Shown: positions 1-10,519, counted from the stretch's first letter. The stretch: 64,000 nt of DNA from Ampelomyces quisqualis (GCA_018398575.1 JAGTXZ010000002.1:932501-996500); one strand, 5' to 3'. Made by a program: numbers and translations. Notes: generated by a model from the letters alone, not told the origin.

Positions 1-2418
1 ATGCCACAGTACAGCAGAGTTCAAGTCTGCGGTCCGAAGTGCGTCGATGGATGAGGATGAGAGATTGACTAAGAGCGGAAGAATGTCGCGGCTCTGTGGA
101 TCCTCAGCATAGATTCGCCAGGGCTCTAGTTGCTTTTGTGAAGCGGTGACACTGGCCAATCTATCGTTTGATTCGTAAATCCGAAGTAAAAGCAGAGTGA
201 GCAGACTTCGGAAGCTTGAAGAGTCAATCTTCAATCCAGGTGTTGGGTGAAAAGAGGGTGTGATTGTATGGGACTGTATCCGTGTGCCGTGTTGGACAAG
301 TTGATACCATTTACTGGCCGAATTGACGTGGTAGAGGCCGTAGTCTGATGGTGGAAGGATTTGGACTGCTTCGGGACGGATCATAGGGCTTGTGGACAGA
401 TAGCCAGCCCACCAACAGTCGGCTTCAATCAAGCCGAAAATGATGCTGAAATAATTTAGAACCCTTTCTCATGATGAGTAACGTTATTACACACCGTTTT
501 GCACATTCCACTTTGACCCAAGCTCTCCACTTTGACTCAAGATCGACAGCTTTATCAAGAAGCGAGTCTACGTTAGCACCCTCATTCGATGCGAAAAGTC
601 CTTGTTGTTGCGCGTACTACTAGTTTTAGCTCGGTGAATTTCCTTCAAGGGGCTAAAAATACCGTCATCAACTCGGAGTACATGTTCTCTGCTTGTGCGA
701 TGCGACTTTTCCTCTGTCTACAATTAGCTCGTGACTACAAGCCAAGTGCATTGACATACCCCTGTGATTGACGCAAGATTAAGAGCCAGCAAGCTTGTAG
801 CAATGATGCGTATTTTCTCATGCGGTGCCTCATTGCCCGAAGATAGCGACTGGAGCTCGAGTAGGGCGATCTGCAATACGGCTGGGAATGTTGTCGTCAC
901 AAATTTTGCAGCCCCAGCTGTGCCGAGGATGCTAAGCCCAATGAGACACATGCATAGTAGCAGTGGTCGAGGTGCGTTCTTCGCCGAGAACGTTGGAATG
1001 TGTATTACAGGAAGGGTGGGATGGAAGTAGTAGAGATACATCTCCAGGGCGATGTCTAAAATTTCTGCTGGTGGAAATTGAACACCCTCGACGCTAGGAC
1101 TGGCTGCTGCATCACCGCTCAAGGATGTAGTGTCTCCATACGACTCTGATCGCGCAGGAAAATTATTCAATGCGCCTTGAAGATGGCTCCTGCATTCTTC
1201 GTCGAGGCCCCAACGTGAATTCTTGCGCTCGCGTTCGCTGATGGGTGTCTCGGCTACGCCAGATGGAATTTCCGACAGGATGTTGGTGCAATTGCATGAT
1301 ACCAGACTTTGCCATAAATCTGGCATCATCCGCGTAGACCCTCGGTTTCGCGATGGCCAGCAACTCTGAACTCTTTGGAATCGCTCTCGAGGCACTCGAC
1401 TAGCTATGGACGCACTACTGGATGGACTAGATTGGCTCTCAGGGAGGCTCCGAAAGGGATCATGATCAAAGAAGCCATCTAAGTTCATGTGATGTGAGCT
1501 ATGAGGTGTTTGTATATCGCTTTCTAACGGGAAGAGCCATGTCTGTAAGGCGTCGGCTGGTGTGCGGTTGGGAATTGGATTATTGCTTTGTACTAGTTCA
1601 AACGCCCACTGGTCTAGACTGGAGATGTGCCCCGAGGGTGAAAATGAAAGAACATCGATCGCTGGGTCGATCGGTGGGCCCATGCTTTCATGAGGGTGGT
1701 GACACACCATGTTTCCGCTTCCGGTGCGGGCGATAACCATGGGGGATGGTGATCGCCACGAGGTATCTCCCAATGGTTCGAGATGCTGTGCTGCGTTGAT
1801 GAGAGCTTCAATTCTGTCCTCGCCGGGCGAAACCGGGTGATTTCGCATAGTGGGCCTTGGATGAGGAGGTGGCGATAGATGACCGTAAAGACCATCGCTA
1901 CCCTGGGGTAGTTGCGACTCTCTCCTGCGTGACATGGACGACATGGCTGGATGCTCTCGGTTTTGAGGCATTGCAAAATTTGGCCCGTTTTCGTCTCGTG
2001 ATGCACTTAAACGAGACATGTGTTTGCCGTCGCCCAGTTGCTGACTTTGGGAATTTTGTCGCTCTCTGCTTTTCGTATGATTGAGGGCATTCTGCGCATG
2101 GCCTTTACAGTGGCGGAACAAGACGTCGCTGCCTCTGGAGTTTGGCAATGGACTTGAACAGCGGCTTGGAGTCAGGGCTCACCTTCTGGAGAAGTGCTTT
2201 TTGCACGTCGGGCACTCGTATGGTCGCTCACGTGTGTCTACGACAGGTTAGGGGGCTGCGCTCAGCAGATTCTGGTTTTAACATACGCGATCTCTCATGC
2301 CTCTTCACGTGCTCCTGTAGTCAAATCAGTTTCTTTTTTCGAGACAAGTCTGTGGTGGAGCTTGTCATACCAGCTTAGTAAAGGTGCGGTCGCACATGCT
2401 GCACTGTTTGAGGGCCAT
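1..2418 (-). CDS. C2H2 zinc-finger / fungal-specific transcription factor (3' end outside window)
   Basis: Seven exons are supported: 2418-2371, 2314-2287, 2237-2183, 2128-760, 713-663, 616-495 and 445-1; the frame is still open at the window edge. Joining the first four exons gives two perfect C2H2 fingers (C6-C9-H22-H26 and C34-C37-H50-H54, linker TRERPYE) directly after the start MALKQCSMCD. A long low-complexity Ser/Pro region follows, then a Fungal_trans-type regulatory domain beginning near EMYLYYFHPTLPVIHIPTF and continuing with WRAWVKVECAKR. The combination is known for nuclear DNA-binding regulators of carbon and secondary metabolism. The first finger is spread over exons 1 and 2 and the second over exons 3 and 4. 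It lies at one end of an aromatic-catabolism cluster, so it may be the cluster regulator (inference). No lesion is seen in the visible part. Confidence 0.85.
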
Positions 2419-3434
2419 GGTGGGCTCTTGTGTGGAGCAAGATCCCACGTCGTCGCTTCAGTCGGCTAGCATCAACGGCCCCCTTTGTCGCAAAGATGTC
2501 GGGTCAATGGGTGTTGAGAAGGTGAAGTCCTGTGTGTCTGCAGTCTTGTTCGCAGCAGCCAAGCGATCGGAGCGGGGAATGGCGCACGACCATGACCATG
2601 ACTCTGCTTCGGCCATTATAGGCCGGGTTCCCTCCTCTCTTCACTCAAATCCTCATATACGCACATATAAACCTGCAGTGTCGCCCTTACAGATTGCGGC
2701 GCCTGTATGTATGTTCGTTTAGGATCGACAACTCATCTTCGCTTCGTCGTCTCCCCTCGAACCACCTCGCGGACGTCAGGTGACTCAGGCAGCACACATC
2801 CTGCGCCCACCGAGCCTACGGTACCCACTTTGCTGCTCTTTGGGAGTTTTTGGGATAACGAGACTTCGAAGCCGCTCGATGAAGAGCCACCTAATGATCC
2901 CGAAAGAATCGTCCTGAATCAGCGCCAATCTCAGTGCTTTCAAGGTTCTTGAAGGATGCACGCAAAGTCAACCCCAGATCACAGGGCATGTGGGACCCAG
3001 CAGCTGCGCTAGTGGGGCATTGCCAACTGCGATTATCATACACGATATACTAGTGGTCGCTTCTAACTCACATGTAGATTGAGCAAACAGGATATAGTGC
3101 TGGTGATCAATCAATTTCTGCGTACAAAGGTGCTTCAAGATGGTGATTACGGCATTGCTCACTATAGACACGACTCCAATGTCCAGGAGTATCAGTTGTA
3201 TGCCATGGTTTTGACCAATCGCGCGTACCTCAGGCAGAAGCTGCGCTCGCTTGGGCACCAACTTGTGATCATCGTTATACCCGATCATAGGTCGAGACAT
3301 GTTGGGACTCTTCCACTTTCGTGTTTCCAGCTTCATGCTCGTCCGCGAATCTGGTCTGAGGATATGCATATTTAGCTCGAGAAGCGCCCGTACTCGTTTT
3401 CATCTACCAGATTCTGCTGATGCTGCAAGCCCAG
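2419..3434. other. intergenic, one weak ORF
   Basis: No gene can be supported. A 133-codon minus-strand ORF (3369-2968) has a hydrophobic stretch (IQLILLDIGVVSIV) resembling a membrane segment, and a possible 5' splice site after CAATCTACAT, but I recognise no family. It begins just beyond the stop of the broken carrier gene. A TATA-like CATATATAAA occurs near 2660. Confidence 0.4.
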
Positions 3435-4399
3435 CTAACGAGCAGTCAGCATATTCAGCACCGCCGAATACACCATCAAGACGCCACCTCGGGGACCGAA
3501 CCTCAAGATTTTGGCTAGCTTTTGTAGAGTGTTTGGAAGCCTTCCTCTCTAGCTATTACCAGTAAGCTCGGTCACGCCACGCACACGTTCGTTTCACGCC
3601 AGCAACTTTCGCGATGCTCTGTATACGACTTTTCACTACATCTAGCGTTGTATTGAACGTAGTGTCTACTACGCCGCCTACAAAGCCGGCTGCCAGATCA
3701 TTCAGCATCTTCTGTCCCATAGGATCCGGCGAGGTTGTCGAGACAGGCAACTGTGCGCGAACCTGGAAAATGCAACCAAAGTATCCTGCATTCCACACCA
3801 TATGTCTCCATAAAGTTGCTTCGAGGCCGTTTTACAGCGCTAAAAGACCTTCTGGCGCACCACTTTGATGAGGCAGTCCACAAGGCTATTGTATCTAGAG
3901 GCGGACGTCTTGTCTTGTAGTCGGATTTTCAGCAACTCGAAAGGCACAACTACGAGCGACTCGGTGGTACCTGCGCTGACATCAATCAATATGGTCAGGG
4001 GCTGGGACACTGAAGGCGCAGAGAAGAGGCGTTGATAAAATGGCGAAAAAGAGTCGTTCGCTGAGAACTTGATGGCTCTGAAGTATGATCAACAACAATC
4101 AAGTTCACTCAGAATCAAATCCTTGCCGCTTGCCCCAATGTAATCTTGTCACGCCCTCATGTTTGGTTATCTTGCGAAAGCAATCCAGGACGCCGCTGTA
4201 CCCTTCGGTTCCCGCCACCTTTCCATATTGCAACTGGATTCTTGTTTTCACAACATCAAGTGGGTACCTTTCTACACTGTTAACATTTTGCTTAAACGCC
4301 AGCTCATTGCGACCTTACTTCTGAAATCCCCGCCACGGCGCCAGCAGCGAACTGATACTGGAACGGCAACTTTTTGTCACCAGTACTTGTCGTCGTCAT
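3435..4399 (-). pseudogene. mitochondrial 2-oxodicarboxylate carrier pseudogene (ODC-like)
   Basis: Translating all minus frames recovers an almost end-to-end mitochondrial carrier: start MTTTSTGDKKLPFQYQF at 4399, then the three carrier signatures YPLDVVKTRIQ, PFELLKIRLQ and TTLDVVKSRIQ, the stretch MVWNAGYFGCIFQVRAQLP, and the C terminus KILRFGPRGGVLMVYSAV ending at TAG 3435-3437. These are typical of the fungal Odc1/Odc2 group, which exchanges 2-oxoadipate/2-oxoglutarate and related oxodicarboxylates across the inner mitochondrial membrane. The frame is broken repeatedly: a one-base frameshift near 3849-3857, TAA at 3832-3834, TGA at 3572-3574 where the family has Trp, TAG at 3515-3517 followed by a frameshift, and disturbed sequence near the first intron. 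The third signature has lost its Pro. I call it a pseudogene; assembly error cannot explain so many lesions. Confidence 0.8.
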
Positions 4400-4809
4400 T
4401 GTTTTTCTCGTGTAAAGCAAACACCCATTGACGTTTCCCTTCCTCCATAGTGATCATCCATTTAGGCTCCCCAATAGCTCCCGAGGTCCAGCATATGTTT
4501 ACGCGAAAAACGCGCTTTCCCATAGTGTCTGCCACACCTGCTTGGCACATTATGCGAGGGTTGGTCTTGGTGGATGTGGGGTTAGCGGCGATCTTTTTAC
4601 CAGGTTAGGTGTGGGACTTTCCAGAACAGGATGTGGGGCTGTTGAATCGCCTGGAAAGGGATAGCGCATGAAATGCAAAGATTGGTAGACAAAGCGAAAT
4701 GAGAAGATTTGTATGCGGTTTCTAGCTCTTGGACGAGTCAGTTTAAGTATCTACATATCTGTGGGATGCTCGATTTTGCTGAGATACGACAGCTGCTATC
4801 GTGCCTCCA
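4400..4809. other. upstream region of the carrier pseudogene
   Basis: No gene seen. It lies between the start of the carrier pseudogene and the 3' end of the CoA-transferase gene and holds two ATGTGGGG direct repeats described separately. Confidence 0.5.
4574..4638 (+). promoter_or_regulatory. paired ATGTGGGG motifs (CreA-like)
   Basis: Two identical octamers ATGTGGGG at 4574-4581 and 4631-4638, in the same orientation, 175-240 bp upstream of the carrier start. GTGGGG fits SYGGRG, the known binding consensus of the fungal carbon catabolite repressor CreA; two close copies are the usual arrangement of functional sites. Function is inferred. Confidence 0.4.
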
Positions 4810-6363
4810 TTATGCGACAGTCTTCGCCATTCTCAATTCGCTGATCTCCCCATCGTGCATCCCCAACAGCTCCCTTAGAACCTCATCTGTATGCTGTCCC
4901 AATAGCGGTGGTGGCGTCCTTATTTTCGGTTCCACTCTTGAGTATTTCACTGGATGATTTACCAGCTCTACCTTTCCACAAGCGGGATGATTGATCTCCC
5001 CAATCATGTTGCGCGCAAGTACATGTTCATGGTTGACCGTTCTTTGTATGTCATTAACTGCAGCGTAGGGCATGCCGCTGCCCTCAAAGAACCCAAGCCA
5101 CTCTTCTGTTGTTCGTAGTTGGAGCTCGGCTTCAATCATAGCATTCAGGACTTTGCGAGTTTTGACACGGAGTGCGTTGGTGACGAATCGCTCGTCTGTT
5201 TTCCATTCTAGTTTACCAAGCTTGTCACAAAGAATGCCGTAAAGCTTGTCGTTACAGCCGCCAACTGCTATGTTGGTGTCTCAGGTCTTATAGGCGCGAT
5301 AGGGTACTACCGTTGCTTTGTGGAGTTAGCAAATTATTCGTAGGGTGGTTGCTATCAACCTGAACATCCATGAGCTGTTCCTCAGCGACCACTGTCCTTC
5401 TTTCCCGTTATCAGCACACTGCTAGCAATATTGGCAAGGCCGGCGACCTGGCAGTCGCTCAGGCTTGCGTCGATCCATTGAACCAATCCTATATCTCTTC
5501 TTGAGTACAAAGCAGCCAATACACCGATTGCCGTGTACATTCCAGTTGAAATGTCCGTGACGGCAGCTCCCACTTTAACAGGTGATCGATCTCTCTCACC
5601 AGTGATATGCATAAGCCCCATTTCGGCTTCGACCATGACATCGTAACCTGCTCTGTCTCTGTATGGGCCGGTTTGGCCATATCCTGTGTCAGATGCATAC
5701 ACAAGTGAGGGATTGACCTTGGAGATAGTTTCGTAGTCTAGCTGATACTTCGCGAGAGAACCAGGAAGATAGTTTTCTACAAGTACATTACATTTCTGCG
5801 CAAGTTTGTGGATCATTTCAATGCCGGTCGGGTTGTTGAAGGTCAAACCTATTGACTTCTTGTTTCTATTCACCTGCGACACTGTTAGTATGTGATCAAA
5901 GTCACGAGTTGGGCGACACGTACGGAAAGATAGTATGCGCTTTCACTAGGAAACCTCCGTCCAACGCCATCAGTGTAGGCTAGATCCGGGGGTCCCCACG
6001 ATCTTGTGTCATCCCCTCTGGTGGGATGCTCGATTTTAATGATCTCCGCACTGCAAATCCATCAGTTTCTACATAAAATTGTTGACGTACGAAAACACAC
6101 CCGAGATCTCCCAATATTTGCGTGCACATGGGCTATCAGGCGTCAGCTTTTGCAACAATGCAGCATGCAGTGTAGTGAAGACTTACCCCTGCAAGAACCC
6201 TGGTCATATCTAACACTCTTATTCCAGCCAACGGCAACTTTTCGTTTACCTCCTTTGTCACGATACCTCTCCGTAATTGGTGCCGCTGATTTGAAAATCG
6301 GCTGATACCGCATCGCAACCTCCGGCACGGCGACAGCCTTGAAAAGACTCGGAATGAAATCAT
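4810..6363 (-). pseudogene. CaiB/BaiF (family III) CoA-transferase with two in-frame TGA codons
   Basis: Five exons restore a family III CoA-transferase of the succinate/hydroxymethylglutarate CoA-transferase group: 6363-6187, 6132-6101, 6050-5924, 5873-5360 and 5306-4810. The protein starts with a basic presequence (MISFRVFSRLSPCRRLRCGI), suggesting mitochondria, then [56 protein letters not shown] and a full C terminus. Such enzymes move CoA between dicarboxylates without an acyl-phosphate intermediate. All intron phases fit, but TGA occurs at 5382-5384, replacing the conserved Trp in SGR-W-GTAH, and at 5281-5283 in AYKT-stop-DTN. There are no indels, so inactivation looks recent; stop-codon readthrough or sequencing error is a less likely alternative. 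Confidence 0.75.
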
Positions 6364-6446
6364 CTTGGGTTGATTGTCTTTCATCTCATATTTGCGCAAC
6401 TACTTGTTGAGAAACACCTTTCGCTACCCATTGAGGACTTTTCCAG

Positions 6447-6467
6447 CCCCACATACTGCATGTGGGG
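6447..6467. promoter_or_regulatory. perfect palindrome of two ATGTGGGG half sites
   Basis: CCCCACAT and ATGTGGGG form an 8-bp perfect inverted repeat separated by 5 bp, 84-104 bp upstream of the CoA-transferase ATG. A related ATGCGGGG lies at 6515-6522. GTGGGG and GCGGGG both fit the CreA consensus SYGGRG; the site could also be a dimer site for the C2H2 regulator encoded at the left end (inference). Confidence 0.5.
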
Positions 6468-6629
6468 TCGTGTATGGGACCTGGTACCGATCATGCACAG
6501 ACACTTTCTTATAGATGCGGGGTCCTGAGAGGGATGCATGAATATTTTTTGGATATCATGCGTTTACGATGAGTTGAGATAATTTATGTGCGCAAGAGTA
6601 CACTGAAAGTTTAAAGATGAGAATCGCTA

Positions 6630-8410
6630 TCACGCTGAGACTCCCTTCGTGCCGTCCGTGCCATTGACCTTTGTCCGGATGTACGTGCTGTCCAGATCTG
6701 CCGAGTGAACTCCCTCTGTATTACTCGTATTGGCGCCGTGCAAGAATCCACCGAAGTAGTATGGGGCGAGTCTTCGCTTCTCGGCGACATTGTCCTCTTT
6801 GACTTTGGCGAGAAGCTCTTGAGCTCGCTTGTTCTCGGAAAATCGATCCTGTTTTGTGATGAGCGTTTGATGATGCACTCTCAACTGAGCGAACTCACAG
6901 GCAGAGCCTCCCAGACCTTGTAATCGGTACCATGTTCGTCAATGACACCACAGCCCTTGCGAGCATATTCCGTCCAAAGGAATAGGCGGCTCGATTCGAT
7001 CATGATGGTCAATTGATCTGGCTTGAGTGAGTAAACCATGTCGATCGTGCTTGTAGGTACAACCTACCGGTAAGAATTTTCTCTGGCAGACTTTCATGAA
7101 TGCGCATGCCATGCTGATAGCCTTCGTGGAAACCACCGTGAGGAGTATGTCCGCCTTCGAAGCTTCCACCACCGGGTTGAAAGTCGTCACTACGTCCCAG
7201 ACCTTTCCCATAGATGCATGCTAAGAATTCGGAGGCGGAATTGCGATGGAAGTACGGAAGCCGGAAAGTGTTTGTTGCTACATCCCATCGCGGACCAAAC
7301 CACAGGAAGTCCGCCAGAGGTGTCATGGGATCTCGAGACTTAGCAGTGAGAACTGTAAATATTGAAGGATCGGTGTGGTCGATAGATGTGCTATTCTGTG
7401 AAGAGAACTTGGTAAGGTCATACTTGTACGGGACGACGTTGCCATGCCAGGCAACTAGGTCGAACGGACTATGGTCTTGTTGTACGGCAACAAGTTGCCC
7501 GTTGATTTTGCTGACCACCTTCCAATTTATATGTAGTTCTTCGTCGATTGCGGCAACAGGGTAAAGAAAGTCACGAGGGTTGGCCAGACCGTGACCGCCG
7601 AGTGGACCAAGATCAGGAAGCTCCCACATGGATCCCCACACCTCGGTGATGTAGCCGCGCGCTTGTTCAGTGTCCGGACCGGGATTCAAGCAGAATCTCA
7701 CGCCTCGTTGAATTACACAGATTTCGCCTGGTTGCAGAAAGATCCTTCCCATTTCCGTTTGTATGTCAAGCGTGCCAAGTTGTGGGGAGATGAGGAAGTC
7801 ACCGTCGGTATTACAGAACGCGCGACGCTCCATGCTAGAGTTGATCATGTATACGTAGAGAGCCAGACCTTCTCTGATGTTTGGATCCCCGCTGCCCGCA
7901 AGTGTGTGTAGTCCGTCCACGAAATCGATATTCTCGTCATCTTTGGGCAGTGGAAAGGGACTCCACTCTGCTTGCTCAGGAAGTATCGCAACTTTCGGGT
8001 TGATGGATAAGAAGCAATTTTGAATATTCGATTTTGACACAATCGGTATATATCCATCTGGCACTGTCAGTCAGCAATCAGCGAGGCCCGTGGAGCGACA
8101 AACTATGCGCAGCTGCTGGTCTGCAGCGATACATATAAGTGCTGAAGTTATGGGCACGAGGAGCTGCGAACGCTGAATACGTGATGCCCTCGGTGTAGAG
8201 ACCAAATCGGACCTCGTGTGGGTTGTTCTGCGCTACTGGCAAGGTTCCAGGGATGACTTCAGATTGGTGTCGATTTCCCCAGCCATGCTGGTACTCGTAT
8301 GGATCATTTGCGCGGGTTGGTTTGAGTCGCTGGAGATCTGTAAAATGGAAAGCCTTTTGAGGGTCGGTAACGAGTTCACGCTCCTTGAATTCAGGCATGG
8401 TCGAGGTCAA
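6630..8410 (-). CDS. homogentisate 1,2-dioxygenase family protein
   Basis: Four exons, 8410-8104, 8063-7068, 7017-6899 and 6848-6630, encode 546 residues. Homogentisate dioxygenases open the ring of homogentisate to maleylacetoacetate with Fe(II) and O2 in the cytosol. Family marks are GWGNRHQSEVIPGTLPVAQN, QPGEICVIQRGVRF, ELPDLGPLGGHGLANPRDF, SPFDLVAWHGN and HTDPSIFTVLTAKS. The metal ligands are in place: His and Glu in YFHRNSASEF and His in TPHGG. The first intron is only 40 nt with a GTTTGT donor; it is required to join AAAH to MPDGYIP. The protein is about 100 residues longer than the usual ~445, with a roughly 70-residue Lys/Glu-rich tail after the normal end. MTSTM offers a second start four codons in. 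Being clustered with 3-oxoadipate genes it may use a substrate other than homogentisate. Confidence 0.88.
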
Positions 8411-8884
8411 ATAGCACGGAGCAAGATAGTGAATGGGATTCCTATCAGAGATTGTAGTTTGTATGAGGCCTTATATCGATGCTTCTTGAATCAAGGATGG
8501 AGCTAAGCATCTGCCGCAGCCGAATGTTGTGGACGGCACACGATGTGGTGGCGGGGCCCGGTCCTGGGTCAGATAATGGCGGGGTTGAAGATTGGAGCTA
8601 CTGCTCCATCGGTGCTATGAGAGGCCCACATCAAGTGGATATTGGTATCCGACCTGGTTAGTGGGACTTTTCGAGTGCGCGCGTAGTTCGCCCTGCATCC
8701 GCGCCTACTATCTTCCACTGTCGCAATGTGTAGCCCATTCGCAGGGGTGCATCATTAAACCCTCAACAGCTGAATCTTCCCAGAACGTGTAGATTATTGG
8801 TCCAGAAGTGCTGCTATTGAATATGGCGTTGTAAATCCAGGTGCTAAGGCTATACTAATGTCTGAGACGTACTGCGGGAGGCGA
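8411..8884. other. intergenic, dioxygenase promoter region
   Basis: No gene seen. GCGGGG (SYGGRG type) occurs at 8551-8556 within a GC-rich patch, about 140 bp upstream of the dioxygenase start. Confidence 0.4.
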
Positions 8885-10309
8885 TCACCTCGATGCGGCC
8901 AAAACCTCGTCCACCATAAGACCACACGAACCGAGATAATTCTTTGCGTCGCAAAGGGATGCAAGCTGTTCGTGTGAGATATTTTCAGTAATATCACTTC
9001 GCGTTTTCAGAGCTTCAAGCAAGCTGGTGTCGTTCTCGATGCTCTCTTTGCATGCCTCGTAGACCACGTCGTGAGCTTTACCGCGACCGATGTGCGGCGC
9101 AAGGCCCATCATTACTGCTTCGGCGACGATAAGACCACGAGTAGAGTAAAGATTGTTGAGCATTTTTTCTGGGTTCACGACAAGCCCAGCCAGTGCGAAA
9201 TCCGCTTGATAAAGTGCACCCACGGCAATAACAAAACTTTCGGGTACCGCCACCCACTCCAGATGCCACGGACCTGAGGCACGTTCGAAGTCAGAAACCA
9301 TGCCGTCGAGCACCAAGCCGGCGTTGGATCGCAATATTTTCGATGCGGCTAAGATGACTTCGCTCGAAATGGGGTTTCTTTTCTGTGGCATTGTAGAAGA
9401 TGCGCCTCGATGTAGTACGAAAGGTTCCGAAACCTCCGAAAGCTCGTTCGATGACATGATGATTATGTCTAGAGCAAGCTTGCCCAAGCTGCCTCCAACC
9501 AGCGCAAGAAAGTTTGTTATTTCTGCGACACCGTCGCGTGCAACATGCCATGTAATCGATGGGTCTGAAAGTCCGAGATCTCTCGCCATTTCCTTGCGAA
9601 CACGAATACCATCGTCGCCGGAGCCCAAAGAAGCCAACGAGCCGGCGGCCCCTCCGAACTGTACCATTAACGCGCGTGGTTTGAGCTCCTCAAGTCTTTG
9701 AAGATGTCTCTGGAAACCAGAAAGCCAAATTGCGCATTTGTGCCCGAACGTGATGGGAAGTGCATGTTGCAAATGCGTGCGGCCAGCCATAGGTGTATCT
9801 CGATGTTTTCTCGAAAGGTTTTCGAGATTCTTGATGACTGAGCAGAGTGTACGCTCGACGATTTCCAGTCCTTGTTTCATCTGGAGTATGCTTGCCAGAT
9901 CCATAATATCCTGAGTAGTCGCACCCCAGTGCACATAATGTCCAGCCTGGTCTCCGCATGACGCTGACAGCTGTCGCACGAGAGGGAAGATGGGATAGCC
10001 GACAATCTCAGTCTCATTTCGCAAACGCTCAAAGTCCAGCTCCAGCTCGTTTGCTTTCGTAGTAACAAGCTCTCCGATGTGTGGCGGTATCACGTTGCAT
10101 TTCGATTGTGCTCTCGCCAATGCTGTCTCAGCATCAACGCAACGATTGACGTAGGCTCTGTCGTCGAAGACTTTGCGGATCTCTTCAGTTCCAAACAGGT
10201 TGCGGAAAATGGCAGAATCGATCGCACTCACGCTGCCCAGAGCACGATATTGCTGGCGCACTGGCAAGCGAGGACGGGCACGAAGCGGAACACTACGGAG
10301 CAAAAACAT
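8885..10309 (-). CDS. fumarase/aspartase-superfamily lyase, 3-carboxy-cis,cis-muconate cycloisomerase-like
   Basis: Single-exon ORF of 474 codons. It has the superfamily signature SSTMPQKRNP near residues 305-315, the substrate-binding stretch AGRTHLQHALPITFGH and HWGATTQDIMD, and a C-terminal ADSL-type domain. PcaB-type enzymes of this fold cyclise 3-carboxymuconate in the protocatechuate branch of the beta-ketoadipate pathway; adenylosuccinate lyase is the main alternative, but PcaB-like features and neighbours favour the former. The classical fungal carboxymuconate cyclase is an unrelated beta-propeller, so this is a bacterial-type enzyme. The first ~25 residues (MFLLRSVPLRARPRLPVRQQ) look like a mitochondrial presequence. 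The large transposon inserted 152 bp upstream of the ATG, leaving a very short native promoter. Confidence 0.82.
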   Translation of the reverse strand: MFLLRSVPLRARPRLPVRQQYRALGSVSAIDSAIFRNLFGTEEIRKVFDDRAYVNRCVDAETALARAQSKCNVIPPHIGELVTTKANELELDFERLRNETEIVGYPIFPLVRQLSASCGDQAGHYVHWGATTQDIMDLASILQMKQGLEIVERTLCSVIKNLENLSRKHRDTPMAGRTHLQHALPITFGHKCAIWLSGFQRHLQRLEELKPRALMVQFGGAAGSLASLGSGDDGIRVRKEMARDLGLSDPSITWHVARDGVAEITNFLALVGGSLGKLALDIIIMSSNELSEVSEPFVLHRGASSTMPQKRNPISSEVILAASKILRSNAGLVLDGMVSDFERASGPWHLEWVAVPESFVIAVGALYQADFALAGLVVNPEKMLNNLYSTRGLIVAEAVMMGLAPHIGRGKAHDVVYEACKESIENDTSLLEALKTRSDITENISHEQLASLCDAKNYLGSCGLMVDEVLAASR

Positions 10310-10460
10310 GATGAGATGTAGAGTGGCAATGAACAGCTAGCGAGAACGAAGACGGGGATGGAGTAGAGAGCGCATCTGCACTGATATGAGAGACATAGCC
10401 GGCGCCGACATGGTGGGAGTGGTGGGACATGGTGCGGTGAGCAGCTTCCTGTGGGGAGCT

Positions 10461-10469
10461 GCCAAGAGT
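10461..10469. repeat. 9-bp target-site duplication, left copy
   Basis: GCCAAGAGT lies immediately outside the left terminal inverted repeat; the identical 9-mer lies immediately outside the right one at 44867-44875. Nine bp is typical for Mutator-like elements, eight for hAT. Confidence 0.7.
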
Positions 10470-10519
10470 CAGGCGGCAGGTCAACTGACCATGGGATGTG
10501 CCTCAGCAGACTTGGGAAT
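10470..10519 (+). repeat. left terminal inverted repeat of the 34.4-kb insertion
   Basis: Matches the reverse complement of 44817-44866 at 42 of 50 positions without gaps; the core GTCAACTGACCAT is identical. Five of the eight mismatches are C/T or G/A. Outside it the DNA has normal composition; just inside it becomes AT-rich. Confidence 0.7.

Noticed and set aside
4810..6363. TGA read as Trp (altered genetic code)
   Set aside because: Other genes in the window use TGG for conserved Trp and TGA as terminal stop, and one internal TGA is not at a Trp position.
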